Below, piece by piece: positions 26,460-35,455 of a DNA stretch of 64,000 bases; position 1 is the stretch's first letter; each line of letters opens with the position of its first letter. The notes below the pieces were generated by a model. That model ran no database searches. It saw only the letters and a list, made by a program, of their open reading frames with translations, and had not been told where the DNA came from. Location of the stretch: contig NZ_OY762934.1 in the NCBI RefSeq assembly GCF_963667045.1, forward strand, positions 3,799,501 to 3,863,500, given 5' to 3'. Source of the DNA: an uncultured Cohaesibacter sp. GTDB taxonomy: Bacteria; Pseudomonadota; Alphaproteobacteria; Rhizobiales; Cohaesibacteraceae. The translations under genes were made by a program, and so were the position numbers.

Positions 26460-28292
26460 ATGCCTTACTACAAGAAATTCTCAAATAACCCTATGACAAC
26501 ACGCGCGGACTTTCAGGCGCTGGTCAATGATCTTGTCGAGCCTGTTGTTCCCTATATGGAAGCCAAAGGTGCAAGGCTCGATTTTGATGAGGGGGCCGCA
26601 GTGTTCGGCATGGAATCCAGTTCCCTTGAGGGCATTGCCCGCCTGCTGTGGGGATTGGCGCCGTTGAGTGGCGGCGGTGGCAAGACCGAGCATTGGAAAT
26701 TGGTCCGAAAGATATTGGCCCAAGGGACGGATCCCGAGCATCCCGACTATTGGGGCCCGACACAGGATCATTGCCAGCACAGCGTGGAAATGGCCGCCAT
26801 TGCCGTCATGATCATGGTTGACCCTGTTGAGGGGTGGCAGGCCTTCTCCAGCAAAGAGCAGGAAAATCTGCTCAACTGGCTCGCACATATTCAGAAGGTC
26901 TGGCTGGTGAATAACAACTGGCTGTTCTTTGGCGTGTTGGTGCAGGAAGCGCTCAAGGCTGTGGGACGGTCCGATCTCGTCGATACATCCGTTGAGGCCG
27001 ATTATATCGAACGGGTCACATCCTGGTATCTGGGCAATGGCTGGTATGGGGATGGCCCCACGCTGCCGGTTGATCACTATGGTGCATTTGCCATCCATTT
27101 CTATTCCTTGATCTATTGCCACTTTGCCAAGGATCCCGATCCTGAACTCGTAGCGTTGTTCCGCACACGGGCAGAAGCCTTCATGCAGTCATTCTGCTAT
27201 TGGTTTGCCGAGAATGGCGAGACCCTCATTCAGGGCCGGTCGCTGATTTATCGTTTTGCGTCGGCCGCTTTTTGGGGCATGGCCGGTGTTTGTGAGCTTG
27301 AAGGGCTCACCCAGGGCCAGATCAAGGGCATGTGGGCCCGCCAGATTCGCTGCTGGAAAGACAAGCCCATCTTTACCGCTGATGGCTTGTTGACGCGCGG
27401 CTATCACTATCCGAACCTGATGATGTGTGAGGAATATAATTCGCCCACGTCGCCCTACTGGGCCATGAAGGCGTTTCTGCCGTTGGCTCTCTCGCCTGAC
27501 GCGCCATTCTGGCAGGCCGAAGAGGAACCTTTCCCCTTCAACGAGACCCTTGTTCCCAATCCTGAGAACAAGACCGTCGTTCAGCGGGTCGATGGGCATT
27601 CCATCGTACATTATGGCGCGCATGTGCGCGAAGACGTGCAGCCCGACAAATATAACAAATTCGCCTATAGCACGAATTTCGGCATGGAAGTCAACGCCCT
27701 GCAGGCGTCTGAGGATTTCCGGTTTGGCGACAATATTCTGGCCTTCAGCTTTGATGGTGGCATCAACTGGCAGATGCGGCGCAAGAATCTCAACAGTCGG
27801 GTTGAGGGCACTCTGCTGCTGATCGATTGGACAAGCGGTGAGCAACAGGTCTCAACGCGCATCGAGCCCCTTGAAGAGGGTCTGTTCTTGCGCCGTCATG
27901 TCTTTGAGCTCAACAGGCCCGCTCTGGTGGTCGAAAGTGGCTTTGCGGTCAACCAATGGTATGAAGACGCCGAAATTCTGGCGCCGGAAGTCGAGAAGGC
28001 CAATCCGTATCTGTTGCGCGGCAACGATGATATCGCTTCGCTTTTGGCTGAGAAAGCCTTGGTGGCGATCCGTGGCACAAACGGTATTTCCGCCATGCGA
28101 AGTGTGGATGGATTGCCTAAATTTGCAGGCGCAGCCCGTAGGACCAACACCAATCTCAGCGCCCCGCGCACCATGGTTCCGTTCCTTTTGACGAGTTTGC
28201 CTGCGGGTTGCCACACAATTGAACATATGTTTGGGGTATCTCCGTCATCTGCATCTACATTCATGGACGCATTCTCTTCCCGGTCGGCTTGA
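26460..28292 (+). CDS. DUF2264 domain protein, probable glycoside hydrolase (GH154-type)
   Basis: A 610-residue protein matching the DUF2264 family: residues about 10-370 form a helical domain with WLAHIQKVWLVNNNWLFF, WYGDGPTLPVDHYGAF and GRSLIYRFASAAF, followed by a beta-rich C-terminal part. From memory, DUF2264 proteins were classed as GH154 with activity on glucuronic-acid-containing glycans; treat that as recalled knowledge. It has no signal peptide. It lies between the TRAP permease and a GH3 enzyme, so removal of uronic-acid caps from imported oligosaccharides is the simplest role. Confidence 0.8.
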   Translation: MPYYKKFSNNPMTTRADFQALVNDLVEPVVPYMEAKGARLDFDEGAAVFGMESSSLEGIARLLWGLAPLSGGGGKTEHWKLVRKILAQGTDPEHPDYWGPTQDHCQHSVEMAAIAVMIMVDPVEGWQAFSSKEQENLLNWLAHIQKVWLVNNNWLFFGVLVQEALKAVGRSDLVDTSVEADYIERVTSWYLGNGWYGDGPTLPVDHYGAFAIHFYSLIYCHFAKDPDPELVALFRTRAEAFMQSFCYWFAENGETLIQGRSLIYRFASAAFWGMAGVCELEGLTQGQIKGMWARQIRCWKDKPIFTADGLLTRGYHYPNLMMCEEYNSPTSPYWAMKAFLPLALSPDAPFWQAEEEPFPFNETLVPNPENKTVVQRVDGHSIVHYGAHVREDVQPDKYNKFAYSTNFGMEVNALQASEDFRFGDNILAFSFDGGINWQMRRKNLNSRVEGTLLLIDWTSGEQQVSTRIEPLEEGLFLRRHVFELNRPALVVESGFAVNQWYEDAEILAPEVEKANPYLLRGNDDIASLLAEKALVAIRGTNGISAMRSVDGLPKFAGAARRTNTNLSAPRTMVPFLLTSLPAGCHTIEHMFGVSPSSASTFMDAFSSRSA

Positions 28293-28331
28293 CGATACGG
28301 TCCCAACCATAACTCTGGCAGAGGCAACAGC

Positions 28332-30791
28332 ATGGACAAGGCGCAAGACATTCTGGACAAAATGACCTCCGACGAACAGGCTTCCCTGCTCGCGGGTGCG
28401 GACTTCTGGACAACGCATGCTGTGCCCCGTCTGGACGTGCCCAAGATCAAGGTTTCCGATGGCCCCAATGGTGCCAGAGGGGCAGGCGCGCTTGGGGGGG
28501 AGGTGACCTCCAATTGCTTCCCTTGCGGTATTGCCCTAGGGGCCAGTTGGAACCAGAAGGCGCTTTATCAGGTTGGTGCGGCGCTGGCCGAAGAAGCAAA
28601 GGCCAAGAAGGCATCCGTCTTGCTCGCTCCGACGGTCAATTTGCACCGCTCCGGGCTGAATGGGCGCAATTTCGAGTGCTTTTCCGAAGACCCCACTGTC
28701 ACGGCGCATCTGGCGGTTTCCTATATAACCGGTCTTCAGGATCAGGGCGTCGGGGCGACCATCAAGCATTTCGTGGGCAACGAGTCGGAATTTGAAAGAC
28801 AGACCATGTCTTCCGATATCGACGAACGGTCCCTTCGGGAGCTCTATATGGTCCCCTTTGAGGCGGCGGTGAAAGAGGCTGGCGTCTGGGCGATCATGTC
28901 GTCCTACAACCGGCTCAACGGGACCTATACAAGCGAACATGAATGGCTCCTGTCGACCGTGCTGCGCGGTGAGTGGCGCTATGACGGCATCGTCATGTCA
29001 GACTGGTATGGCTCGCATTCGACGGTGCAATCTGTTGAGGCTGGCCTTGATCTTGAGATGCCAGGGCCGGGTCGCTTCCGTGGGGACCGTCTCGCACGCG
29101 CTCTTCATGATGGCGAAGTCTCTGCCAAAAGTGTCAAAGAATCGGCGGGGCGGATGCTCAAGCTGATCGAGCGCGTTGAGACATTCAATCAGGATACATT
29201 GTCCGAAGAAGGCTCGGTTGACACCCCCGCGCTTCGCGCCTTCCTGCGCGACATGGCAGCTGAAGGCGCCGTGTTGCTCAAAAATGATGACATTCTTCCC
29301 TTGCAAAAGTCCGGGCTGAAAAGTGTCGCGGCCATTGGTCCGAACGCGGCTGTTGCCCGGATCATGGGGGGAGGCAGCGCCCAGATCAACACAGCCTATA
29401 AGATCAGCCCGTTGGAAGGATTGCAAAAGGCGCTGGGGGCCAACATCGTCCAGTTCGCGCCGGGATGCTCCAACAATCGATTGGTTCAGGCCATTGATGG
29501 CACCATCAAGGTTGATTTCTTTGCGGGCAGGGAGTTTGCCGGGGAGCCGGTTCATTCCTCCACCAGTGCAATCAGTGAATTCTTCTGGTTCGATCCGCCT
29601 GTCGCGCAACTGGGCATGACGGATTTTTCCGTTCGCGTGAAAACCACCGTGTCCGTCGAGAAAAGCGGATTATATCGTCTGGGCTTGTGCAATGCCGGTC
29701 TGGCTTGCCTGTATCTGGATGGCACGCTTGTGGTGGATGGTGTTGAAGGCTGGCAGAAGGGTGAAAATTTCTTCGGCCTTGGCAACAGCGAGCGCACGGT
29801 CGAGCTTCCTCTGGAAAGCGGCAAGAGCTATGAGATTGTCGCCGAATATCGCCCCCATTCTGCCGAATGGGAGGGCATTGATATCCGTGCCTTGCGCTTT
29901 GGCTTGGAGCCTGTGCTTGGCGAAGCTGAACTGGCTGAGGCAGAACGCATCGCCGCATCGGCAGACGTCGCGATCGTGTTTGCCGGACGCAGCGGAGAGT
30001 GGGATACAGAAGGTCTCGATCTGCCCAATTTCGATTTGCCCGGATCTCAGAACGCCCTCATCTCACGCGTCGCAAAGGCCAATGCCAACACCATTGTGGT
30101 GCTTCAAACTGGCGGCCCTGTGACCATGCCCTGGTTGTCCGAGGTCAAGGCTGTGTTGCAGCTTTGGTATCCCGGACAGGAACTGGGACATGCCGTCGCG
30201 GATATCCTTCTGGGCGAGGCGGAGCCGGCAGGTCGTCTGCCACAGACATTCCCCAAAGGGATGGAAGACTCGCCGGTCCTCATGCAAACGCCGGAAAGAT
30301 ATCCTGGTGTTGATGGTCATGTGCGCTATGACGAAGGGCTTTCCATCGGCTATCGCCACTATGATCGGCACAAGGGGGCTGTTCTGTTCCCCTTTGGCTA
30401 TGGCCTATCCTACACCAGCTTTGATTGGACCCTCGCGCCTGAGGGGTCTCTGACGCTCGACAAAAGCGGCGCTGTCATCTCGGTCGAGGTTGAAAACAAA
30501 GGCTCCAGAAGCGGAGCGGATGTCGTCCAGCTATATATGGCGCCTCCAAAAGGATCGGTCGACAGGCCAGAGAAAGAACTGCGTTGTTTTGAAAAGGTCA
30601 AACTCGACCCCGGGCAGAAGAGCACGGTTCACTTTTCCATTTCGCCACGCGATTTGTGTTTCTATTCGCCTGAGGATCACGCTTTCCGTGCCGATCCCGG
30701 CACCTATCAAATGCAAATTTGCAAGAATGCCCATGAACCCATCGGGGTCGTGTCGGTCATTCTTGAAGAAACGGTTTTCTATTCAGTCTAG
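28332..30791 (+). CDS. Glycoside hydrolase family 3 beta-glycosidase with PA14 insert
   Basis: An 819-residue enzyme. The N-terminal GH3 barrel has the nucleophile Asp224 in IVMSDWYGSH and the substrate-binding KHFVGNESE. The second GH3 domain begins about residue 320 and is interrupted by a PA14-like beta insert (about 390-540); a C-terminal Fn3-like domain follows (VENKGSRSGADVVQLY). PA14-bearing GH3 enzymes are beta-glucosidases or related exo-glycosidases. No signal peptide, so cytoplasmic. It starts 39 bases after the DUF2264 gene and so likely shares its operon. Confidence 0.93.
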   Translation: MDKAQDILDKMTSDEQASLLAGADFWTTHAVPRLDVPKIKVSDGPNGARGAGALGGEVTSNCFPCGIALGASWNQKALYQVGAALAEEAKAKKASVLLAPTVNLHRSGLNGRNFECFSEDPTVTAHLAVSYITGLQDQGVGATIKHFVGNESEFERQTMSSDIDERSLRELYMVPFEAAVKEAGVWAIMSSYNRLNGTYTSEHEWLLSTVLRGEWRYDGIVMSDWYGSHSTVQSVEAGLDLEMPGPGRFRGDRLARALHDGEVSAKSVKESAGRMLKLIERVETFNQDTLSEEGSVDTPALRAFLRDMAAEGAVLLKNDDILPLQKSGLKSVAAIGPNAAVARIMGGGSAQINTAYKISPLEGLQKALGANIVQFAPGCSNNRLVQAIDGTIKVDFFAGREFAGEPVHSSTSAISEFFWFDPPVAQLGMTDFSVRVKTTVSVEKSGLYRLGLCNAGLACLYLDGTLVVDGVEGWQKGENFFGLGNSERTVELPLESGKSYEIVAEYRPHSAEWEGIDIRALRFGLEPVLGEAELAEAERIAASADVAIVFAGRSGEWDTEGLDLPNFDLPGSQNALISRVAKANANTIVVLQTGGPVTMPWLSEVKAVLQLWYPGQELGHAVADILLGEAEPAGRLPQTFPKGMEDSPVLMQTPERYPGVDGHVRYDEGLSIGYRHYDRHKGAVLFPFGYGLSYTSFDWTLAPEGSLTLDKSGAVISVEVENKGSRSGADVVQLYMAPPKGSVDRPEKELRCFEKVKLDPGQKSTVHFSISPRDLCFYSPEDHAFRADPGTYQMQICKNAHEPIGVVSVILEETVFYSV

Positions 30792-30914
30792 AGAAAAATC
30801 GGTTCAGGAATCTCGGCTTCGGGAAACAGGTTTGCAATGCACTCATCTCGTCAAGCGCGTTGGAAATCTGCGTTTTCCGAGGGGCTGTTTTCTGTTCTCT
30901 GAAGGGACAAAGAG

Positions 30915-31727
30915 TTGAGAGTAACGATCTGTAACAAGGATGCTGTTCATCTATGTTCTGCTGAAGGGCATGATGAGCTGTGGCTTATTCACGAAGCCGA
31001 GTATGAACCGGGCGACACTATTGAGATCTTGGACGACAAGGCAGACACGTTTCTTGTTGTGCAACTGGATGATGCCATGTCCCCCGCGCTTTGCTTCTTG
31101 AAAGACGGGAAAGCCTCTTTTCAGATCCCTTTCGGTGAGATGGCGAGCATCTATTCTACTCGTAGCTTTCATGGGAAAAGCCACTATGTGCATGTAAGGC
31201 GTGCCTATAAGAGGGAAATTGCGAATTATCGCGACATGGCGCTGAACCCGTATGATCAGAAGCAGAATAGGGCGCTTTTTCCTCACGCATTTGCCAATGT
31301 GGAGACAAGAAACGAATATGGCTTTGCTGCCAGAAACGCTATAGATGGCTTCAAGAGCAACGATAATCATGGCGTTTGGCCCTATACAAGTTGGGGCATC
31401 AATCAAGATCCTCAGGCGCGGCTGACGGTTGATTTTGGCCGCGAAATAGATGCTGACAAGGTCGTCATCTATCTACGGGCAGATTTCCCTCATGATGCCT
31501 GGTGGACGTCGGCAAAGCTGGACTTTTCGGACGGAACCGGGCTGGATGTTTCCTTTGAGAAGACCGGAAAAGCGCAGTGTTTCCGCTTCAAGACAAAGCG
31601 CATCCGAAATGTGTCCCTGCATTCCCTGATAAAGGCGGATACGCCATCACCTTTCCCCGCCCTGACCGCAATCGAGGTTTGGGGTACCGAGGCCTCATTG
31701 GGCGACAAGACCTTGCCTGAGATATAG
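30915..31727 (+). CDS. Uncharacterised protein, possible carbohydrate-binding (discoidin-like) domain
   Basis: A 270-residue protein that I cannot assign to a named family. The start is TTG at 30915 with AAGGGA about 8 bases upstream; no in-frame ATG gives a better fit. The first ~100 residues are beta-rich. Residues about 130-265 (SWGINQDPQARLTVDFGREI, ADKVVIYLRADFP, FKTKRIRNVSL, TAIEVWG) resemble the F5/8 type C galactose-binding fold. It has no signal peptide or membrane segment. Placed between GH3 and kduI, it may bind or process uronate glycans. Confidence 0.7.
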   Translation: MRVTICNKDAVHLCSAEGHDELWLIHEAEYEPGDTIEILDDKADTFLVVQLDDAMSPALCFLKDGKASFQIPFGEMASIYSTRSFHGKSHYVHVRRAYKREIANYRDMALNPYDQKQNRALFPHAFANVETRNEYGFAARNAIDGFKSNDNHGVWPYTSWGINQDPQARLTVDFGREIDADKVVIYLRADFPHDAWWTSAKLDFSDGTGLDVSFEKTGKAQCFRFKTKRIRNVSLHSLIKADTPSPFPALTAIEVWGTEASLGDKTLPEI

Positions 31728-31785
31728 GCAGCACAAGTCTTGAGCCTTTCAACAATATTCACAATAGCAACCAAGGAGATGCCAT

Positions 31786-32628
31786 ATGGATATCCGCTAT
31801 TCCGTTAATCAGAAACATTTTAAACGGATGACCACTGAAGAGGTCGCCGAAGAATTCAAGATCACCAATCTTTATGTCGCCGACACCATTCAGGCCGTCT
31901 ATAGCCATGTGGACCGTATGGTGACCTTCGGCTGCATGCCGGTGAGCGAAACCGTTCCTCTGGACAAGGGCATCGAATGCATGAAGACATTCGGTACGGA
32001 CTATATTCTGGAACGGCGCGAAATCGGTATCTTCAACCTTGGCAACACCGGTACCATTGTTGCCGATGGCGTCAGCTACACGCTCGATTTCCAGGATTGC
32101 CTCTATATTTCCCGCGGTACCAAGGACGTGACTTTCCAGAGCGCTGATGGATCCAAGCCGGCCAAATTCTACATGGTCAGTGCTCCGGCCCACAAAGCCT
32201 GCAAGACAACCTCCCTGAAAATGGCTGACGCCAAAAAGGTTCCTCTGGGCGATCAGGAAAACTGCAACAAGCGCGTCATCAACCAGTTCATCCATCCTGA
32301 CGTTTTGGAAACCTGCCAACTCTCCATGGGCCTGACCCAGCTGGAGCCGGGCAATGTCTGGAATACCATGCCAGCGCACACCCATGAGCGCCGCATGGAA
32401 ATCTACACCTATTTCAATCTGCCCGAAGATCAGGCTGTCTTCCATATGATGGGGGAGGGCGATCAGACCCGCCATATCATGATGCATGACGGGGATGCTG
32501 TTATCAGCCCATCCTGGAGCATCCATGCCGGCTGCGGCACCTGCGCCTATACCTTCATCTGGGCGATGGGGGGTGAGAACCAGACCTTCAATGACATGGA
32601 CGTTATTCCGATCAACGAGCTGGCCTGA
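31786..32628 (+). CDS. kduI: 5-keto-4-deoxyuronate isomerase (KduI)
   Basis: A full-length 280-residue KduI (E. coli 278). Key features: YILERREIGIFNLG, the metal-binding THERRMEIYTYF region, DVLETCQLSMGLTQLEPG and the C-terminal FNDMDVIPINELA. It isomerises 5-keto-4-deoxyuronate, the GH88 product, to 3-deoxy-D-glycero-2,5-hexodiulosonate for the next enzyme. A clear AAGGAG site precedes the ATG. The sequence differs substantially from the truncated kduI at 11521, so the two are diverged homologues rather than a recent duplication. Confidence 0.95.
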   Translation: MDIRYSVNQKHFKRMTTEEVAEEFKITNLYVADTIQAVYSHVDRMVTFGCMPVSETVPLDKGIECMKTFGTDYILERREIGIFNLGNTGTIVADGVSYTLDFQDCLYISRGTKDVTFQSADGSKPAKFYMVSAPAHKACKTTSLKMADAKKVPLGDQENCNKRVINQFIHPDVLETCQLSMGLTQLEPGNVWNTMPAHTHERRMEIYTYFNLPEDQAVFHMMGEGDQTRHIMMHDGDAVISPSWSIHAGCGTCAYTFIWAMGGENQTFNDMDVIPINELA

Positions 32629-32699
32629 GTGCCGGTTCGATCCGGAGCCCCTTCTCGCGGAGGGGGCGTCCCCCAATTCAAATTCAAAAGGGTACTATA

Positions 32700-33485
32700 A
32701 TGAACTTCCCAACAAGCTTTTCCCTGGAAGGCAAAACGGCCTTGGTAACGGGTGCCTCCTATGGCATCGGGTTTGCCATTGCCAGCGCGCTGGCAGGAGC
32801 CGGTGCAAAGATCGTCTTCAATGACATCAATGAGGATTTTCTGGCCAAGGGCCTTCAAGCCTACAAGGAGGCTGGCATTGATGCGCACGGATATATTTGC
32901 GATGTGACCGACGAAGATGCCGTTGACGCGATGGTGGCCCAGATTGCAAAAGACGTGGCGCCGGTTGATATCCTGGTCAACAATGCCGGGATTATCAAAC
33001 GCATCCCCATGACGGAAATGAAGGCAGAAGAATTCCGGCAAGTGATTGATGTTGATCTCAATGCCCCGTTCATCGTTTCAAAGGCCGTTATTCCAAGCAT
33101 GATCGAACGTGGCGGCGGCAAAATCATCAATATCTGCTCCATGATGAGTGAGCTCGGCCGTGAAACCGTATCTGCCTATGCAGCGGCCAAGGGTGGGCTG
33201 AAAATGCTCACGCGCAATATTGCTTCCGAGTATGGTGCGCATAACATCCAGTGCAACGGTATTGGCCCGGGATATATTGAAACCCCGCAGACCGCTCCGC
33301 TAAGAGAGGATGGCCACCCATTCAACGCCTTTATCCTCTCCAAAACACCGGCAAATCGCTGGGGCACAACGGGCGATCTTGAAGGCCCTGCCGTCTTTTT
33401 GGCGTCAAGCGCTTCCGACTTCGTCAATGGTCATGTGCTGTATGTCGATGGTGGTATCCTGGCCTATATTGGCAAACAGCCTTGA
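32700..33485 (+). CDS. SDR dehydrogenase, KduD / gluconate 5-dehydrogenase-like
   Basis: A 261-residue classical SDR: TGASYGIG nucleotide motif, NNAG, catalytic Ser in NICSMMS, YAAAK, and a C-terminal VNGHVLYVDGG. Directly after kduI it most likely reduces 3-deoxy-D-glycero-2,5-hexodiulosonate to 2-keto-3-deoxygluconate (KduD function). Sequence alone also allows a gluconate 5-dehydrogenase. An AAAGGG site precedes the ATG. KDG kinase and KDPG aldolase are not in this window. Confidence 0.88.
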   Translation: MNFPTSFSLEGKTALVTGASYGIGFAIASALAGAGAKIVFNDINEDFLAKGLQAYKEAGIDAHGYICDVTDEDAVDAMVAQIAKDVAPVDILVNNAGIIKRIPMTEMKAEEFRQVIDVDLNAPFIVSKAVIPSMIERGGGKIINICSMMSELGRETVSAYAAAKGGLKMLTRNIASEYGAHNIQCNGIGPGYIETPQTAPLREDGHPFNAFILSKTPANRWGTTGDLEGPAVFLASSASDFVNGHVLYVDGGILAYIGKQP

Positions 33486-33506
33486 GGCTACCGGCCTTTG
33501 CTGTAA

Positions 33507-33556
33507 CCGTGCAAAAGCCATCTGATCTTACCATGTAAGATCTTGGTTTTGCACGG
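33507..33556. terminator. Strong hairpin terminator ending the uronate locus
   Basis: CCGTGCAAAAGCCATCTGATCTTAC pairs (in parts) with GTAAGATC…GGTTTTGCACGG around a CATG loop, a stem of about 20 bp with small bulges. It lies 21 bases after the last catabolic gene and has A- and T-rich flanks on both arms, so could act in either direction. Confidence 0.65.
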
Positions 33557-33744
33557 CAGCGCATCAAGGGGCCAAAATTGGCCCTTGATTGCATTATCTC
33601 CCGACGAGGAAGACATGATGACGTTGGTTGACGGGCCGGTCGTGGCCTCGCCGCTTTTTGCGGAGCTGTGGAGGCACCAAGACGTTCATGGCTGCTGCCG
33701 CGGAAAGCGGAGCTTCATCGTCGAAGGGGCCGGATACAACAGCC

Positions 33745-33780
33745 CAAATTGCGAGGAGGGTTTTGCGGGGCTCCAGCTTC
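33745..33780. mobile_element. Relic of an IS5-family inverted-repeat end
   Basis: AAATTGCGAGGAGGGTTTTGCGGGGCTCCAGC is nearly the same as the right end of the IS5-family element at 57777-57808 of this window. No transposase coding accompanies it, so it is a solo scar. The rest of 33557-33925 (about 370 bases) shows no gene I can support. Confidence 0.6.
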
Positions 33781-33925
33781 CAGAATTGCGGGCACCTTGG
33801 TGCTTTAAATAGTCTGTCGCTCACAATCGATCAGCAAGAGCATTTCGTTTGTCACGTGGTTGCGTTTTCGAGTATTGAACAGTTCAATGTAGTCGAAGAC
33901 GTTCTGTCTGGCAGGAGCCCTTATC

Positions 33926-35131
33926 ATGATCCGCACTGTTCTTACGCTACTCTGGTTTTCTCTGCTGCAGCTTCCTCTCGAGGCGGCTCCCTTGTTCCCC
34001 TCGCAACCTCAGTCGGAGCGGCTGACAGCACTGGATGCGTTCTGGGCGGACTGGAAGCAGACCTATTTGCGCGCCGGGTGTGGTGGCGCCTATGTTGACA
34101 CCTCCGGCGATGAAAAACCCACTTGGGGCGGCAGCGCAACGGATACGCTCACCGTTTCCGAAGCGCATGGTTATGGCATGCTCGCGCTCGTCAAGATGGC
34201 GCCGCGCGACCCCGCGGCACAGGCACAATTCGCGGACATGGTTTTGTTCTACAATGCGCATCCGGCGGGTTCTGGCGCTGGGTTGATGGCGTGGAACCAG
34301 ACGCGCGATTGCCGAGATGCCGCCGATGGTGGCGAAATGTCTGCAACTGATGGCGATCTCGATACGGCTTTGGCGCTCTATCTGGCGGACAGAAAATGGG
34401 GCGGCTATCGCCAAGCTTTCGATCGGGCACAGACAGCCATTCTGGAACGTGACGTCACGGAAGACGGCATGATGAGGCTTGGCGACTGGGCCGTTGAAGG
34501 AGCGTATGCCCACGCATCCCGTTCGTCCGACTTCATGCCGGCAAGTTTCGCCGCCTTTGCTGGGGCCGCAGGCGATCGGTCAGCCCGCTGGTCGGCCATA
34601 CGGGATCGTGGGTATCGCGTGTGGGGTCGCATTTCAGAAGACTATGCCGAAGATACTGGGCTCGTCCCTGACTTTCTGGTGGGGCTTCCCGACAAACCTC
34701 GGCCCGCAGAAGCCTTTTTTCTGGAAGGGGCAGGCGACGGCCAATTCTCTTGGAACGCGCTTCGGTTTCCCTGGCGCCTCTCGCTCGATTTTCTCGAAAC
34801 GAACGATGCGCGTGCGGCAGCGCATCTTAGCGTGATCAACCGCTGGATTCGCAAGGCGACAGGCGATGACCCGTCTCAGATTACTACGTCATATCGGCTC
34901 GATGGCAGCATCCCTGAAGATCAATCCACTGGTTCGGCCGCGTTTATTGCCATTTTCTCCGCAGCCGCCATCGCTGGAAGCGGCGATTTGGAAGGCGATC
35001 AGCGCTGGATCGATGCCCTCTGGTCGGCGCTTGCTGCCATTCCCATCGAGGATGAGGATTATTACGGCAATACGCTCAAGCTTCTGGCGATGATCGAGCT
35101 GGCTGGGCAATGGGATGAGGGGCAGGACTGA
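33926..35131 (+). CDS. Glycoside hydrolase family 8 (endo-glucanase/chitosanase type)
   Basis: A 401-residue secreted enzyme. A signal peptide occupies about the first 20 residues (TLLWFSLLQLPLEAAP). The GH8 signature is VSEAHGYGM with the proton-donor Glu79, and ATDGDLDTALAL around residues 140-151 matches the second conserved acidic region. CAGGAG lies upstream of the ATG. In alphaproteobacteria GH8 genes often accompany cellulose or other exopolysaccharide synthesis, but no synthase is nearby. It is isolated between IS scars, so its job here is unclear. Confidence 0.88.
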   Translation: MIRTVLTLLWFSLLQLPLEAAPLFPSQPQSERLTALDAFWADWKQTYLRAGCGGAYVDTSGDEKPTWGGSATDTLTVSEAHGYGMLALVKMAPRDPAAQAQFADMVLFYNAHPAGSGAGLMAWNQTRDCRDAADGGEMSATDGDLDTALALYLADRKWGGYRQAFDRAQTAILERDVTEDGMMRLGDWAVEGAYAHASRSSDFMPASFAAFAGAAGDRSARWSAIRDRGYRVWGRISEDYAEDTGLVPDFLVGLPDKPRPAEAFFLEGAGDGQFSWNALRFPWRLSLDFLETNDARAAAHLSVINRWIRKATGDDPSQITTSYRLDGSIPEDQSTGSAAFIAIFSAAAIAGSGDLEGDQRWIDALWSALAAIPIEDEDYYGNTLKLLAMIELAGQWDEGQD

Positions 35132-35181
35132 CCCGATGGCTGTGCGCGGACAAAATCCGGGGTGAGCTTCAGTCATGGCGG

Positions 35182-35237
35182 GCAATGATCGAGAGCCTGA
35201 ACCGGGTGATCCGCAAGACCATCAACACGCAAGGCAC
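35182..35237 (+). mobile_element. Fragment of an IS256-family transposase
   Basis: A short stretch reads AMIESLNRVIRKTINTQG, matching the conserved 'TNAIESLNR.IRK..K.RG' block near the C-terminus of IS256/mutator-type transposases. Only about 18 codons survive, 50 bases after the GH8 stop. Confidence 0.6.
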
Positions 35238-35315
35238 CTTGGGTCGTCCTTCGCCATATCGAATCCTCCGTTGTCCCAACTATGACGGTGGACCAATTCA
35301 GTGGGGGAGGATCTG
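35238..35315 (-). mobile_element. Left-end relic of an IS3-family element
   Basis: Read on the minus strand, this 78-base piece (CCTCCCCCACTGAATTGGTC, then GGACAACGGAGGATTCGATATGGCGAA) aligns with the left end and orfA start of the IS3-family element at 56209-56285 of this window. It breaks off after about eight codons, exactly where the IS256 fragment begins. 35316-35455 holds nothing recognisable. Confidence 0.7.
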
Positions 35316-35455
35316 ACATTGATAGGGGGTATCGAGAGGTTTTAGCCAAAGCGAGCTTCTCCATGCCGTCACAAGATCTCCAGGACAGCGCCCTGTATCC
35401 ACGCAAGCTGGAATAATCGTGCGAAGACTATAGGGGATTGCGACGCGCCCCGCTG

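Noticed and set aside
33557-33925. Small genes in the gap before the GH8 gene
   Set aside because: Short frames exist in several phases but none has a ribosome site plus recognisable product; the only identifiable content is an IS5-type end.
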